64,000 nucleotides of DNA, taken from Cladocopium goreaui (taxonomy: Eukaryota > Sar > Dinophyceae > Suessiales > Symbiodiniaceae). The stretch covers positions 1,016,723 through 1,080,722 of the forward strand of contig CAMXCT020006445.1 in assembly GCA_947184155.2 (NCBI GenBank). Reading direction: 5' to 3'. The notes under the pieces were generated by a model that saw only the letters and a list, made by a program, of their open reading frames with translations, did no database searches and was not told the DNA's origin. Shown here piece by piece: positions 1 to 10,537 of this stretch; positions within the stretch are counted from its first letter, which is position 1, and each line of letters begins with the position of its first letter. The position numbers and the translations under genes were made by a program.

Positions 1-112
1 TGGTTTACATCCCGGTGCTGCTGCCCCACCGTTGCAGCCACTGCGGCCACGACTGCGATGGCCGCGGCCCGCTGGCGGCGCCGCTGGCGGCGCCGGAGAT
101 GAGTGCGAGACG
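1..112 (+). CDS. candidate exon cut by window edge
   Basis: A GC-rich stretch stands out from the AT-rich DNA that follows it and ends at a plausible donor (ACG then GTGAAA). Two frames stay open to that donor. One carries a CSHCGH motif and an alanine/proline-rich tail; the other is proline and glycine rich. The frame cannot be chosen because the 5' side lies outside the window. No family is recognised. Confidence 0.25.
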
Positions 113-1243
113 GTGAAAACGGCGAGCAGAGGATGGTTAGATCGTGGAGGTTTGAAAGAAGACCATGGGTGATGAGATATGGAAATTCAATGAAGTTATA
201 ATTGATATACAAAATGAGAACTACTTATGGCATATGAATAAAATCATATACATACATATATCATTTATCATATATATATAATTTTATAAATAATGATATG
301 ATATGATGTGACGTTTCATGTAGTTGATATAGTTGGTATTTGTGAGGCAGGTTGAGCAGTTGGAAAGGACTAGTGGGTAAAGCCACCGCTAATGGAAGTA
401 AAACAACAACATATGCGAATACGTTTGGTTATAGCATGGCGAGATCATTTTGTATGCGGAGGTGAATTGAACTGACTGAATCGTCCAAGTGTATGTAGCT
501 TTGACATGCTTTGACCTTTGCAGTTGGTATCCTTTTGCAGTAGGGAGCCAGAGGAAAGCCATATAGGGAGGCAGCTGCCATAAATCCCATCACGTCAGGA
601 CATATCCCAACCATTCTTTGACCAATGGAGATTCATGGAAACCCTCCCAGGAAACTGGGTTGAGCACTCTATAGACAGCTTAGGTGGAGAAGCTTCCAAC
701 AGCCACCATTGCGTGGCTGGGCTTGGAAGTGTGAGTTGGTGTGTCTTAGGTAGTTTCTCCGTGTTTCCCCTATTTCCTGGTTTCAACCGGAGTTGGGTAA
801 ATGCCCTCAACCATAGCTGCCCGCCGGACCATCACAACAGGTTAGATACCGCATGCCAGAGCAAGTCGGTTGAGATCGGTGGTCCACTCAAGAAAAAAAA
901 CTCCCAGTCAGGGGTATGACTTTATGTCCAAATGGTTCTTTTGCATGTTTTTTGGTGAAATCATGTGAACGACTTCCAATTGTGCTTCGTTACATCCCGA
1001 TGTTTGAATCTTAGAATCGGGGTGTCAGTCTGTATCCATGTATGGGAACATGGCCCAACTTAACTGTATTGGTTAAGTCGGTTAAGTTCGTGCAATTTCA
1101 TTTCCCAAGGCCCCATGGTTCCTGATAATACTACAGCAAAGTATGATTTCCATCAGATTTCCCAAGTGTTTTCCATTTCTTTACTACAAGTTATGCTGAT
1201 TTATACTGCTTTGCATCCCCATTTTGGCACCTTTTTTTTTCAG
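113..1243. other. spacer without a supported gene
   Basis: AT-rich sequence at 230-330 with TATATA runs, then ordinary low-complexity non-coding DNA. Short open frames at 429-919 lack convincing splice context or composition. I see no gene here. Confidence 0.4.
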
Positions 1244-1325
1244 GTCCACCTTTCCAAGGCCTGAAGCCTGTGGCGATTTGGAGCTCAGCGTGGAAGAGCG
1301 GGCTGGGATGAGCCCAGCATGGAGA
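1244..1325 (+). CDS. candidate internal exon
   Basis: A strong acceptor (a run of about ten T followed by CAG) precedes an open frame with acidic, protein-like composition, including ACGDLELSVEERAG. The downstream boundary is unclear. No family is recognised and no neighbouring exon could be joined in phase. Confidence 0.35.
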
Positions 1326-2285
1326 TGTAGTTTTTATCTTTTAAGGATGATCTAAGCATGATAAATTGATGTTACGCCTTACAGACTTGGATGTGTTTAG
1401 AGGCGTAGTTTGTGTTTTTTTTTTTTCCGTGTGTGTGTGTTTGTCAGTTTTGAAAGGATGGTCGAAAGTTTAAGATCACCAGTTGGATGATAGTATTTTT
1501 TGAGGGTTTTGAGTTTGATGTCATTTTAGAGTGGTTGAACTGGTGGCTCTTTCCCACAAAAAGCGATGATGACGATGACAATGACGCGGTTAGAGACAGG
1601 ATTGCGCTAGTTCATCCATGCCATTACTCTTGGATTGTTGGATCAACATTTTGACCCAGTCTTTGGTGGTTTAAACCCATCAAAGCCTCATGCTTTGGCA
1701 CACATTGGATTGGTTTGTTCACTTCATTATGGTTTCCCCATGGGCTGGACTGCTGGTTCAAACATATAAAAACTATGTCCAACCCCCGGGGAAACTCAGT
1801 GGATGGTGTTGTTCACATGCCTTCGATTCAAGGCCTGGATCTACCTTCGCGCCTCCCAAGCCTCCCTGGTGCGGAGATTGGTGGTATCCAGGGAGGGAAG
1901 ATGTCTTTTGTTTAGGGATTTAGTTGGATTTGCTTGGTTTTGAGATCGAATTGGAGGAATGACAGGCTGTTGGGAGTTGGGAGGAACATGTAGGTAGCAG
2001 TTGATGATTTTGATGATTTTAGCAGTTATTCTTTATCAAATCACAAAGTTTTTACAGAGAAATTCAGTGGGAAGAGAAGAGGAGAATTCAATGATTCATG
2101 CCAATCTGGAATACTGCAGGATCAGCACCATGAAATAAGAATCAAGTATAATGTGTTTGTTCTTTTGCATGGTTCATATCATTCATATCCCACCGAGATT
2201 TGCTTTTTGTGCTTAAGAAAAAGCTCAAGATTCCCCATCATGCCTGCTGTCCCCTTGATATTCCCCCCGATGTTCAAATGCTTAG

Positions 2286-2401
2286 AATTGCCTCAACCTA
2301 CCAGGTCAGGCCTCCATAGCCTTCGCCAGGTGGATCGGAAGAATCTGGCCGGTTTCCTCAGTGGCTGCCTCAGGTTGTTGCAACAAGACGAGGGGTGGAA
2401 A
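2286..2401 (+). CDS. candidate internal exon
   Basis: The frame opens after CTTAG and closes at AAA followed by GTGGTT. It encodes a basic amphipathic stretch with the core VDRKNLAGFLSGCLRLLQQD. The composition looks protein-like, but there is no recognised domain and no partner exon was found. Confidence 0.3.
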
Positions 2402-3026
2402 GTGGTTGATTTCCCTACGAGTTCACCCAAAATTGTGTGGCTGATTGGTTGGGTTTCCCATGTGTCCCATGATTAGGTCCAACAATCTAGTTGAATATAC
2501 CATCCAATAACCTTTATACCAGAAACCTCACCTATATTTGCATATATTATATGTAATGTATATATATATATATAGTGCATATATACTATAGATGGTAAAA
2601 TCAAGGTGTCCAATTTGGTTGATCCATGTTGAAGCACCTATCAACCCTTTTTTGGCTGGGGAGCTTGATATATATGACCCGCATCTTTGGGTGGGAGCGA
2701 TGTTTCGTTTTGCTTGGACTCGCCTCAGGTAGTCCTAAGCCGCATTGCAAGGAGCTCCTGAAGGTTGGTTTGGAGGGACGTGTTGCAGGGAGCAAAAACA
2801 TGATCAGGAAAGTGGTGCGGAGTGGTGCTTAGTCTCTGTTTGTATCGATGATTTGGCTTGGGGGTTCACACATTTATCTAAACTCTTGTTGAGGGTGTTC
2901 GCAATGTTGCTGGAATCCTCCGGACTTTGGTATCGTTGGTCACTCGATCGGTTTTGAAGACAACCTTAACCTCCAAGAAACCCAGTAGTTTTACAAGTTG
3001 TTTTTCATGTTTTTTACCATCAATTA

Positions 3027-5600
3027 TTGCCATATCTGGTTGGTGGTTTGGAACACTTTACCGCTTGGGCTGGGGCTTTGTCTGGTTTTCGCCGGCACTT
3101 TGTTGTTCAGGGGTCCTATTCCCCAGGAATCCACTCCACCAACGGATTCCCAGAGGGATGTGCGATGTCTTGCGTTGCCATGGTTGTCCTCACCGACCTA
3201 TTCCACAAATGGGTGCGGGCGGCGGGGTTGATGTACCGTCCGGTTTCTTACGTCGACAACTGGGCCATCATCATGCAGTCTCCTGAACACATGCAGCGAG
3301 CTTGCCAAGCAGTCGACCAGTTCGCCCACATGCTCCAGATCAGACTGGACGCTCGCAAGAGCTTCACTTGGGCCACTGACAGCAATGGACGCAAGGCTTT
3401 GAGAGAACAAGGTTTCCGGGTTCTCCATTCCACCCGTGACCTTGGAGCTCATGTGGTTTACACTTGCCAGTTGGCCAATGGGACCACGCTTGACCGGTTC
3501 CGGAACCTTGATGACTTCTGGACAAAGCTGAAAGGAGCCTCTTGCACGATCCAACAAAAGATCACTCTGACCATCCGGGTCGCCTGGCCAAGAGCCATGC
3601 ATGCGGTCTCTGCCGTTGTGGTTGGCAAGAAACATTATGAAAGTTTAAGGACAGCTTTCATGAACGCCCTGCATCTCCAAAAACCTGGCTCCAGCCCTGA
3701 CTTGCAATGCTGCCTTGAACGACTGATTGTTGACCCTCAGGTCTATGCGGTGCTTGAAACGGTTCGGGATGCCAGGAGCTTGAGCTGTCACTCCAAGGTC
3801 GCCCTGGATTTAGACCATGGTCCTCTTTGTCCCGACAATCCCACGTTCAATTCCCTGTCTGAAATCCTTTGCCAACGGTTGCATCCGGTTGGGTTCCAAG
3901 TCCGGCCCCATGCCATTGTTCAGGATGCCATTGGGACGTTTCCGTTTTTGACTTGTGGCTTTGGGGAGTTCCTTGTCCGTTGCCAGTGGGTTTGGATTTC
4001 TGTGGTTGCCGCCAGGGTTGCTCACCGTCCTTCCTTTGGTGCCTTTGCCCAGGTCGATGTCCGGCATACCCGACAAGACTACCTTGCGGCTTCTGGGTTT
4101 GATCAAGGAGTCTTGCGGAAATTCCTCAATGGAGCTAGCTTCACCAATGCTCATGCCTATCGATGGTCAGCTACGGGAGATGACAAGTGCTTACTTTGTG
4201 GCCAAGCTGACTCCAGCTGGCATCGACTGTGGACTTGCCCAGCCTCAGCCGAGCTCCGGGCTGCCCTGCCCGAAGGTTTCATGTCCCAGGTGGATGAGGC
4301 TCCTTTGGTTTTGTCCGTGCATGGTTGGACTTTGCGTTCCCCCGTTGCGGTTCAATGGTTGCAGTACTTGGATGGTCTCCCCAGGGAACCCCCGTTACCA
4401 GAAGTTGCCCCTCCGTGTTCCATCCTTGACTTGTTCACCGATGGTAGTTGTCTGTTCCCCACCGATCCGGATTGCAGAGTTGCGGCCTATGCGGTTGTCC
4501 ATGCAGCGCCGTTCACGCTGGATTACACCCATCTCAGTTTTCGACCGTTGGTGGCTCAGCCGCTTGCTGGAGTGGTGCAATCGGCCTTCAGGGCGGAATT
4601 ACAGGCAGTTGTGGTTGCCCTCCGGATTGCTCTTAAGTTTGGAGTTTGGGTTCGAATCTGGAGCGACAGCAGCAGCGTGATTTCCTTGTATCAAAAGCAT
4701 GTTCTGGACTGTGCCCCAGTGAGTTTCAACTGCAAACACTCTGACTTGGTCCGAGAGATGGTGAGTTTGGCCCAGGACATTGGACCGCACAAGATCGCTT
4801 TGCTCAAAGTGCCAGCCCATGAAAAGAAGGAGCAATATGAAACTGACCTTGAACACTGGCTCCTCGACGGCAACTCGGCGGCTGACAACGCAGCTCGTTG
4901 GGCTAACCATAACAGACCACCTGGTATCTGGCAGCTGTGGAACCAGCATGCGCAATCTCTTCATGACAACAGAGTCACCGCTTCCTTGGTTCGTCGTCAC
5001 ATGGTGAACGTTGGCAGGATATGGAAGAACTCCCCTGGAGCTGCCCCGTCAAGGGAATCCGACCCCTTGGTTCTGCGTGCACCGCGTCCAGCCCGAGTTC
5101 AGCCCTGTCTCCGTTGGACTTCACCTGACGATCTTGTCTTGTGTCGGCCTAGTTTCACTCGCCTGTTCAGCGCAGAGTTAGCATCCGATGTACAGCGATG
5201 GATTTCGAGCATCCGTGATCCCAACGTGTCCCTACGTTGGATCTCATTTATCCATCTCTTCGTTAGCTTCCTGCGTAGGTGCGGACCCATTGACATCTCA
5301 AAGGTAGATGGCCAATGGAAAATTCATCGTGGCGAGGTTGCGCGGCTGGGGAACCACACCAAATTCTCCTTGCGTGCCAAGTGGTTCAGACTCATGCTTC
5401 AACAGTACCTTAGGGATTGCAATGTTGAGTTTGTCACTGCCACGGTTCGACCCTTTTCTCAATGGATTTGTTGCTTTAGGGGTGCTATTGGGTTTCAATT
5501 TTGTGACAACGAATTTCGTTTTGTCGAGGGTGTGCTTGGACAACAGCTAGGGTCCCCAGTCAATGGATCAGGGAAAGCGTTGGACAAGCTTCGGGGATGA
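3027..5600 (+). CDS. LINE ORF: partial reverse transcriptase, zinc knuckle and RNase H
   Basis: The open frame is 857 codons, but the first 10-11 are read from the host element, so the ATG at 3027 is accidental and the true protein is N-terminally truncated. Residues 40-48 (GFPEGCAMS) match RT motif 4 and residues 75-78 (YVDN) sit where YxDD is expected, with Asn in the last position. A C-x2-C-x7-H-x4-C zinc knuckle of the kind found after LINE RTs lies near residues 388-405. An RNase H domain follows at about 465-625 with candidate catalytic acids in LFTDGS, FRAELQ, IWSDSS and AADNAA. The last 230 residues are not recognised. The frame has no internal stop, so the insertion is probably young. 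A function in the present host is not expected. Confidence 0.85.
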   Translation: MPYLVGGLEHFTAWAGALSGFRRHFVVQGSYSPGIHSTNGFPEGCAMSCVAMVVLTDLFHKWVRAAGLMYRPVSYVDNWAIIMQSPEHMQRACQAVDQFAHMLQIRLDARKSFTWATDSNGRKALREQGFRVLHSTRDLGAHVVYTCQLANGTTLDRFRNLDDFWTKLKGASCTIQQKITLTIRVAWPRAMHAVSAVVVGKKHYESLRTAFMNALHLQKPGSSPDLQCCLERLIVDPQVYAVLETVRDARSLSCHSKVALDLDHGPLCPDNPTFNSLSEILCQRLHPVGFQVRPHAIVQDAIGTFPFLTCGFGEFLVRCQWVWISVVAARVAHRPSFGAFAQVDVRHTRQDYLAASGFDQGVLRKFLNGASFTNAHAYRWSATGDDKCLLCGQADSSWHRLWTCPASAELRAALPEGFMSQVDEAPLVLSVHGWTLRSPVAVQWLQYLDGLPREPPLPEVAPPCSILDLFTDGSCLFPTDPDCRVAAYAVVHAAPFTLDYTHLSFRPLVAQPLAGVVQSAFRAELQAVVVALRIALKFGVWVRIWSDSSSVISLYQKHVLDCAPVSFNCKHSDLVREMVSLAQDIGPHKIALLKVPAHEKKEQYETDLEHWLLDGNSAADNAARWANHNRPPGIWQLWNQHAQSLHDNRVTASLVRRHMVNVGRIWKNSPGAAPSRESDPLVLRAPRPARVQPCLRWTSPDDLVLCRPSFTRLFSAELASDVQRWISSIRDPNVSLRWISFIHLFVSFLRRCGPIDISKVDGQWKIHRGEVARLGNHTKFSLRAKWFRLMLQQYLRDCNVEFVTATVRPFSQWICCFRGAIGFQFCDNEFRFVEGVLGQQLGSPVNGSGKALDKLRG

Positions 5601-5747
5601 GCTCCGGTTGCAAAGGCAGCCGACGTTGCTCTCCCAGCGCGGCAGCTTGGCACCCAGAGCAAAAAAAAAAAGAACACTTGTTATTTTCCCCAATAGCTGG
5701 GACGATGATCCAATCTGACTAATATTTTTCAGAGGGATTGAAACCAC
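3036..5747 (+). mobile_element. family B miniature inverted-repeat element, split by a LINE
   Basis: The left end (3036-3058) reads CTGGTTGGTGGTTTGG, the family B terminus. The rest of the element resumes at 5672 and runs to about 5747, including the family's CTGAC...ATATTTTTCAGAGGG core and a decayed right end near AAACCAC. Intact family members are about 90-112 bp, so the 2.6 kb in between is an insertion. Confidence 0.7.
3059..5671 (+). mobile_element. 5'-truncated LINE-type non-LTR retrotransposon
   Basis: The insert has the hallmarks of target-primed reverse transcription. An 11-base poly(A) tail lies at 5661-5671, and an 8-bp target-site duplication GAACACTT lies at 3051-3058 and 5672-5679. 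The 5' end is truncated inside the reverse transcriptase, so the copy cannot be autonomous. The 3' untranslated region between the stop at 5600 and the tail is only about 60 bp. The insertion site is inside a family B element. Confidence 0.85.
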
Positions 5748-6698
5748 ATGTATTTGCTCCAAGTCCTTGTCGCAAGAAACCACAAGAACCCCTGCTTTCC
5801 AGGCCTACACCAGGCTTTGGGAGTCGGAATGGTGCCACTCTCGGTGACCGTGGGAAGGGGACTACCCCAGATAGGTACCAGTAAGTTTGGTGTGTAAGCT
5901 AGGCAACTAGGATTTGGAGAGGATATATCTGCAGTTGGACGGGGTTATATCAACTAGCAGCCACTTTATATATCAGTTTACAACTGGGGAGGCCTTGTGG
6001 TGGAGATCGTTTGCGATATTATTGTTTCATGGAGAACTCCCATGATCCACGGGTGGATGGTTTACACGTGTATTTGTTATGTGCATCTTTTCCTGCAGCA
6101 AAGAGGTGCACCAGTGCACCATGATACTGGTACGTTCCCATCATTCAGCTGGGTTATTGATCCCTCGTTGTTTTTTTGTGATGTCCCATGCCTTCAAGAC
6201 TCGCCCATGATGCAACTGGGTGCCTTCCGGTTCCGGTGCGGGTTGTGCCCCAAGGCGCATGGAGTGGAGAAATACCCTGGAGATCCCAGAGGTCAGACAG
6301 CTGCTTTCAGTTTGAATCATCCATCCACATGTCAAAGGCATCATTGAAACATAACTGATGCAATGTAATGTCAACCCTGGATTAATAAATAAACCCCTAA
6401 GAGGTTGTTTAATTGGTGGAATGTCATTAAAATATCAGATGAAATGACTATTTGGGGAGTACCCCCCCTAATTTTCATAAGCCATGGTTTGTAAATCCGG
6501 GGTTGGCATTATACCATCCAGATATCCTGGAAATTATAGCAATTCACCATAGTTATTACTAGTTATTAGCATCACCAAAATTCAACATTATTAATTACAT
6601 ATGTTGATCTCCTCATATTTCAGTCGTGGGACTCCTTGTCATCAGATTTGGTCTCATGATATGTGTACCAAACTGGCAACTTTTTCCATTGAAACAGT
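5748..6698. other. spacer without a supported gene
   Basis: Ordinary non-coding sequence. Short open frames at 5997-6374 lie on both strands and have no convincing exon boundaries. Confidence 0.35.
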
Positions 6699-6805
6699 TA
6701 CCCTCTGGTTTTTTAACATAGCCATGGGAAATGGCCCATTTATAGATGGTTTACCTATTAAAAATGGTGATTTTCCATGGCTATGGCACAAATAACCAGA
6801 GGGTA
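6699..6805. mobile_element. family A Stowaway-like MITE, copy 1
   Basis: Starts with TA then CCCTCTGG and ends with CCAGAGGG then TA, so the inverted termini are flanked by a TA target site as in Tc1/mariner-derived Stowaway elements. The middle has the family core CCCATTTATAGATGG and two inverted CCATGG blocks. Confidence 0.75.
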
Positions 6806-7089
6806 TAAGTTTTAGGTCGCAACGTTTGGATCAGCTTGTCATGTCCCATCCAGGAGAGTGCAGCAAGTTCACCTGGCAGCAGACAGTCGGGGAGTCTCAG
6901 AGTCAATAGTTTCCCGCCTTTGCTAGTCATCCAACTCCCCACCAGTGTTGCCCCAAACTTCCAAGGATAAAATATTGTTGGGGAGTATCCACCTTGTTTG
7001 TTTTCCACTGATTGTTATTTTTTCTTCCCAGATTTTGGTTTTCTCCATTTTTTTTCCACATTGTTTGGCGTGTTTGTTAGCTTTTTTGG

Positions 7090-7224
7090 TCATGATTTCA
7101 GCCGCAGCAATTTTCCAAAAAGGGTCAGCCAGACCCAGGTCCTCCAGAAGTGGTTCGCAAGGCCCCACCACCACCACCCCCTCGGACGTCTCGCGGCGCA
7201 CGCGATCACAGCAGCTCGGCAGCT
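7090..7224 (-). CDS. candidate minus-strand exon
   Basis: On the minus strand an acceptor-like GTCGCAG is followed by a GC-rich open frame containing RRETSEGVVVVGPCEPLLED and DLGLADPFWKIAA. This reads more like protein than either plus frame. The stretch is bracketed by two family A elements (6699-6805 and 7294-7398). The downstream boundary is not defined and no family is recognised. Confidence 0.35.
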   Translation of the reverse strand, partial: SCRAAVIACAARRPRGWWWWGLANHFWRTWVWLTLFGKLLRLKS

Positions 7225-7293
7225 GCGACGGCTTGGTGTTTTCAGTTTGAGATGTGATTCACCAGTTGGAACCAGGAAGGTCAATTTTATACT

Positions 7294-7398
7294 TACCCTC
7301 TGGTTATTTAACATAGCCATGGAAAATGGCCCATTTATAGATGGTTTACCTATTAAAAATGGTGATTGTCCATGGCTATGTTAGTTTGCCAGAGGGTA
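7294..7398. mobile_element. family A Stowaway-like MITE, copy 2
   Basis: TA-flanked, with the left terminus CCCTCTGGTTATTTAACA and the right terminus CCAGAGGG. It is nearly identical to copy 1 through the central CCCATTTATAGATGG and CCTATTAAAAATGG blocks. Confidence 0.8.
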
Positions 7399-7621
7399 AT
7401 ATCTAAGTAGATTGCATTCATGTTATTCATGCTTTGGGAAGTTGCCTTACGGTTTTGTTGGAAGCTTGAATGTATTGACCGTGTTGATCGTGGTTTGCCC
7501 AATATCTGTTTTTTTGTGATGCTTGAACCGAGTGTGTGACTGTTAGTGGGAAATTGCTAAATCACGCTGTCATTCTTTGGCACCTCAATCACTCAATGCA
7601 GCAGATGAAGCCAATTCATGG

Positions 7622-7728
7622 CTGGTTGGTGGTTTGGAACATTTTTTATTTTCCATATATATATATGGGGAATAATCAGCCCAACTGACTTTCATATTTT
7701 TCAGAGGGGTAGGTATACCTCCAACCAG
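7622..7728. mobile_element. family B miniature element, copy 2
   Basis: Begins CTGGTTGGTGGTTTGG and ends TCCAACCAG, the complement of its start apart from one base. It contains the conserved CTGACTTTCATATTTTTCAG core. Flanks ATGG and ATGA are close to a 4-bp target duplication. Confidence 0.75.
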
Positions 7729-8258
7729 ATGAGCATGGTTCTTGGTTAAGTGGGTCAAACAGCATCTCCAGATTATTGTTGGTTCCAACCCGGCTCATGC
7801 AACACTTTGGCCAGGTTTTGTCGTCATTCCCTTTCTTTGCACACACCACCGTGCCCAAGAGTTGTACGGCCACCATCTCATTTCTCCCAGACTCTCTTCT
7901 TCAATCTAGGATGAAAAAAAACAAAATCAATCGAAAACCTCCATTGTTTTTTGTTTTCAAATGGACAAACCCAGGGGTTTTCCAAGGAAACCCATCTACA
8001 AATGATGAGTTTCGCATGACATTTCGAGGTGCCCCGTTCCTGTCAGCTCCGTTTGGAGCTGCCTAGGTCCCGGCGGCGCATGAGTCGAACGGCCAGTGGC
8101 CTCAGATCTAAGAAAAACATCAGGGATCGGCTAAGGATAATGATTTCCAATTTCAATTAGTAAATGCTGCGACAAAAATAATGATAATAGTGATTTAATG
8201 GGATTTTATGGTGGTTTAATGGGGTTTTATAGTGATTTACTGGGATAGTCATGGGATA

Positions 8259-8371
8259 TACTCCCTCCGGTAATTTAACATAGCCATGGTATAGATGGCC
8301 CATAGAAATAGATGGTTTACCTATTAAAAATGGTGATTTTCCATGGCGAACTGTTAAATAACCAGATGGTA
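8259..8371. mobile_element. family A Stowaway-like MITE, copy 3 (divergent)
   Basis: The left terminus reads TACTCCCTCCGGTAATTTAA, closest of all copies to the classic Stowaway end. The right terminus is TTAAATAACCAGATGGTA. The core matches the family, with a small internal insertion after CCATGG. Confidence 0.75.
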
Positions 8372-9638
8372 ATATGTTTCATGATAAGGAAATTAAAAGA
8401 ATAATAGTAGAAAGATGTTGAACCACTAAGTACACTACTAAGTACTATGTCACAGACTATGTCCTTTTGTGCTTCTTACCAGCTTTGCACGCACATTGTC
8501 CACAATAAAATTTCAACATACATAGAAAACAGCACCAAGAAAATCAGATGTTGCGGTCACTTCGCATTCTCATCCGTTATCATGTTTTTTCTTGTCAATA
8601 TATTAGAGGCTAATAAAGATGATCTACCCTATAAAATGAATGTATTAATGGGAACAAAAATCATCTGTACGCCTGGATTTGCTGAAGATTTGTTGGGGAA
8701 TCTATGGGGAATATGTTTATTATGCAAATTCACGTAGTCATAGGGGCCATATCATCCCATATCCCAACTTATGGGGATTAGAATCCCAGAATTACTCATA
8801 AAAAATCACAGTTGGCTGAAGCAGAATCCATCATTATGCCATATTAAGCCACGATTCACCCATATCCAGCTACGCTTTAAGCCATCGTTTGATGGGGAAC
8901 CACATCCATTGCCTCGAGGATTGGATCCTGGGTCGCCTGGGTGGCGTGTCCTCCACAGCGGACGATAAGAGCAATGGCAACCTCTTCGTGTGCCTCGGTG
9001 GTTAGAACCGGCACAAAAGTGGGACTTCACCGAGGGAAACTGGTGGAAAAATGGTGGAAAATGGTGATTTTATAGTTTTTATAGTTGATTAGAACTGGTG
9101 AAACATATGGGGAAATAATGGTGGCCACTGACTTCACCAAGAAAACATGGTGGAAACATATGGGGAAGTCCAAAGTTTTGCCGGTTAGTCCAATAACAAT
9201 TGGGACTTCAGTGACCAAGAAGCATGGTGATTTTATAGTTGAATCGTGTTAGGTGAACCAACAGACATGTGGATACGAAAGCAACAATAGTGGGGATGTG
9301 AAACCAAGCAATGGGATTCCAGGCAACAAAAAAGAGAAAGGTCCCAACCCCCCAGCACAACATCGCAAGACCATGCCATGACCATGCTTTTTTTCATGGA
9401 TCGTCCCTGATTTTTTTGCCAAGGTCGGCCATGCGCTCCTTCTTCGCCAATGCCATCCGGATGGCCAAGTTGGAGGTTTGAGAATGTGCCCATGGCTGAC
9501 CAAGCTCCATAAACGATGGTAAAGATTTCGGGAAGCATCCAGTTTGTGGCCCATCGAATCGAGTCTAGATTTTCATTGCCATATAAATTATTAGGTCTCC
9601 AGGTTGGGGGTGATGGTGAACCTCATGTTTTTTTTTGT
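8372..9638. other. spacer with short internal duplications
   Basis: Mostly non-coding. A possible exon tail lies at about 8960-8969. At 9040-9240 words such as GAAACATATGGGGA, GGGACTTCA and GGTGATTTTATAGTT occur twice, suggesting an old local duplication. No gene is supported. Confidence 0.35.
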
Positions 9639-9717
9639 GGGTTAACTATGGTTAATTAATAGATTTAATAGTGGTTGATTAACCATCATTAATGAATCAT
9701 CAACCATGGTTAACCCA
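9639..9717. repeat. imperfect inverted repeat with GGGTTAAC ends
   Basis: The left end GGGTTAACTATGGTT pairs with the right end AACCATGGTTAACCC, giving a near-palindrome of about 79 bp. Related TTAACCATGGTTAA words continue to about 9745. The structure suggests another miniature element or a cruciform-forming repeat; no target duplication was defined. Confidence 0.5.
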
Positions 9718-10537
9718 TTCTTAACCATGGTTAATCATGGTTAATGATGGGCCGGCAGTCATCTGCAGTGACAGGCAGATCCGGTGCAACGCGTCATCGA
9801 GGCATTTGCAGAAGCCTTGGCGCGGTAGCTCAGGGCTGCAACATGGGGAGCCTATCCCACAAGCCACAAAAACGTGGCGATTTAGAATGGCAAACAGGGT
9901 GATTTCAACAGCAAAAAGGAACAAACATGTGAGTTTGAACAGGTTTAACCAGCAAAGATGTGGGATATCAAAAGCATTCAAAAGCAAAACCTGTGATTTA
10001 GGTAGCCAAAACGGTGGCTCCAGTTCAGAGGTCTGGTGAGGTGTTGTGGTTGAGGCTACACCCAGTTAAAATGTGTCAATTGTTGCAGCATCATGGTGGA
10101 TGTGTGCATCCTCAGCGTGCCTCGTTGCACTTTTTGTCGTCCTCGGTCGTCCTTTTTTTGATGTAAGTGACTTGAGTCGAGTTCTAAAAACTTTGCTGCA
10201 CAGATTATCACAGATTGCCTTGTCTTATCCAAAGCCTTGTCCAGCTATCATGGCCTCATTCTGATGCCACACAGAACCTACACCAGCCACAGCGAATGCT
10301 CTCAGGTGGCAGATTCTGCCTTCCTCTCATGTCAGTGTCTCAGAACTGGCGCGCTTCCAATCCCAACCCTTTTTGTATGAAATACCAACCATATGGGCCC
10401 CTCAAAATGGATAGATCCTACACTAAACCATGGCTTTTATGTGGCATTTAGAGATTTAATCATCAAATATACAGAGAAAGTAGGATGGAATTTAGGGAAG
10501 TGACATTTCCAATGGGATTTTTTTTTTTCCGCTGGAG

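Noticed and set aside
3198-5543. Several minus-strand and alternate-frame ORFs over the retroelement
   Set aside because: Shadows of the 857-codon frame, with no recognisable domains.
9826-9845. GCGCGGTAGCTCAGGGCTG looks like a tRNA D-arm / A box
   Set aside because: No B box at the right distance and no acceptor-stem pairing.
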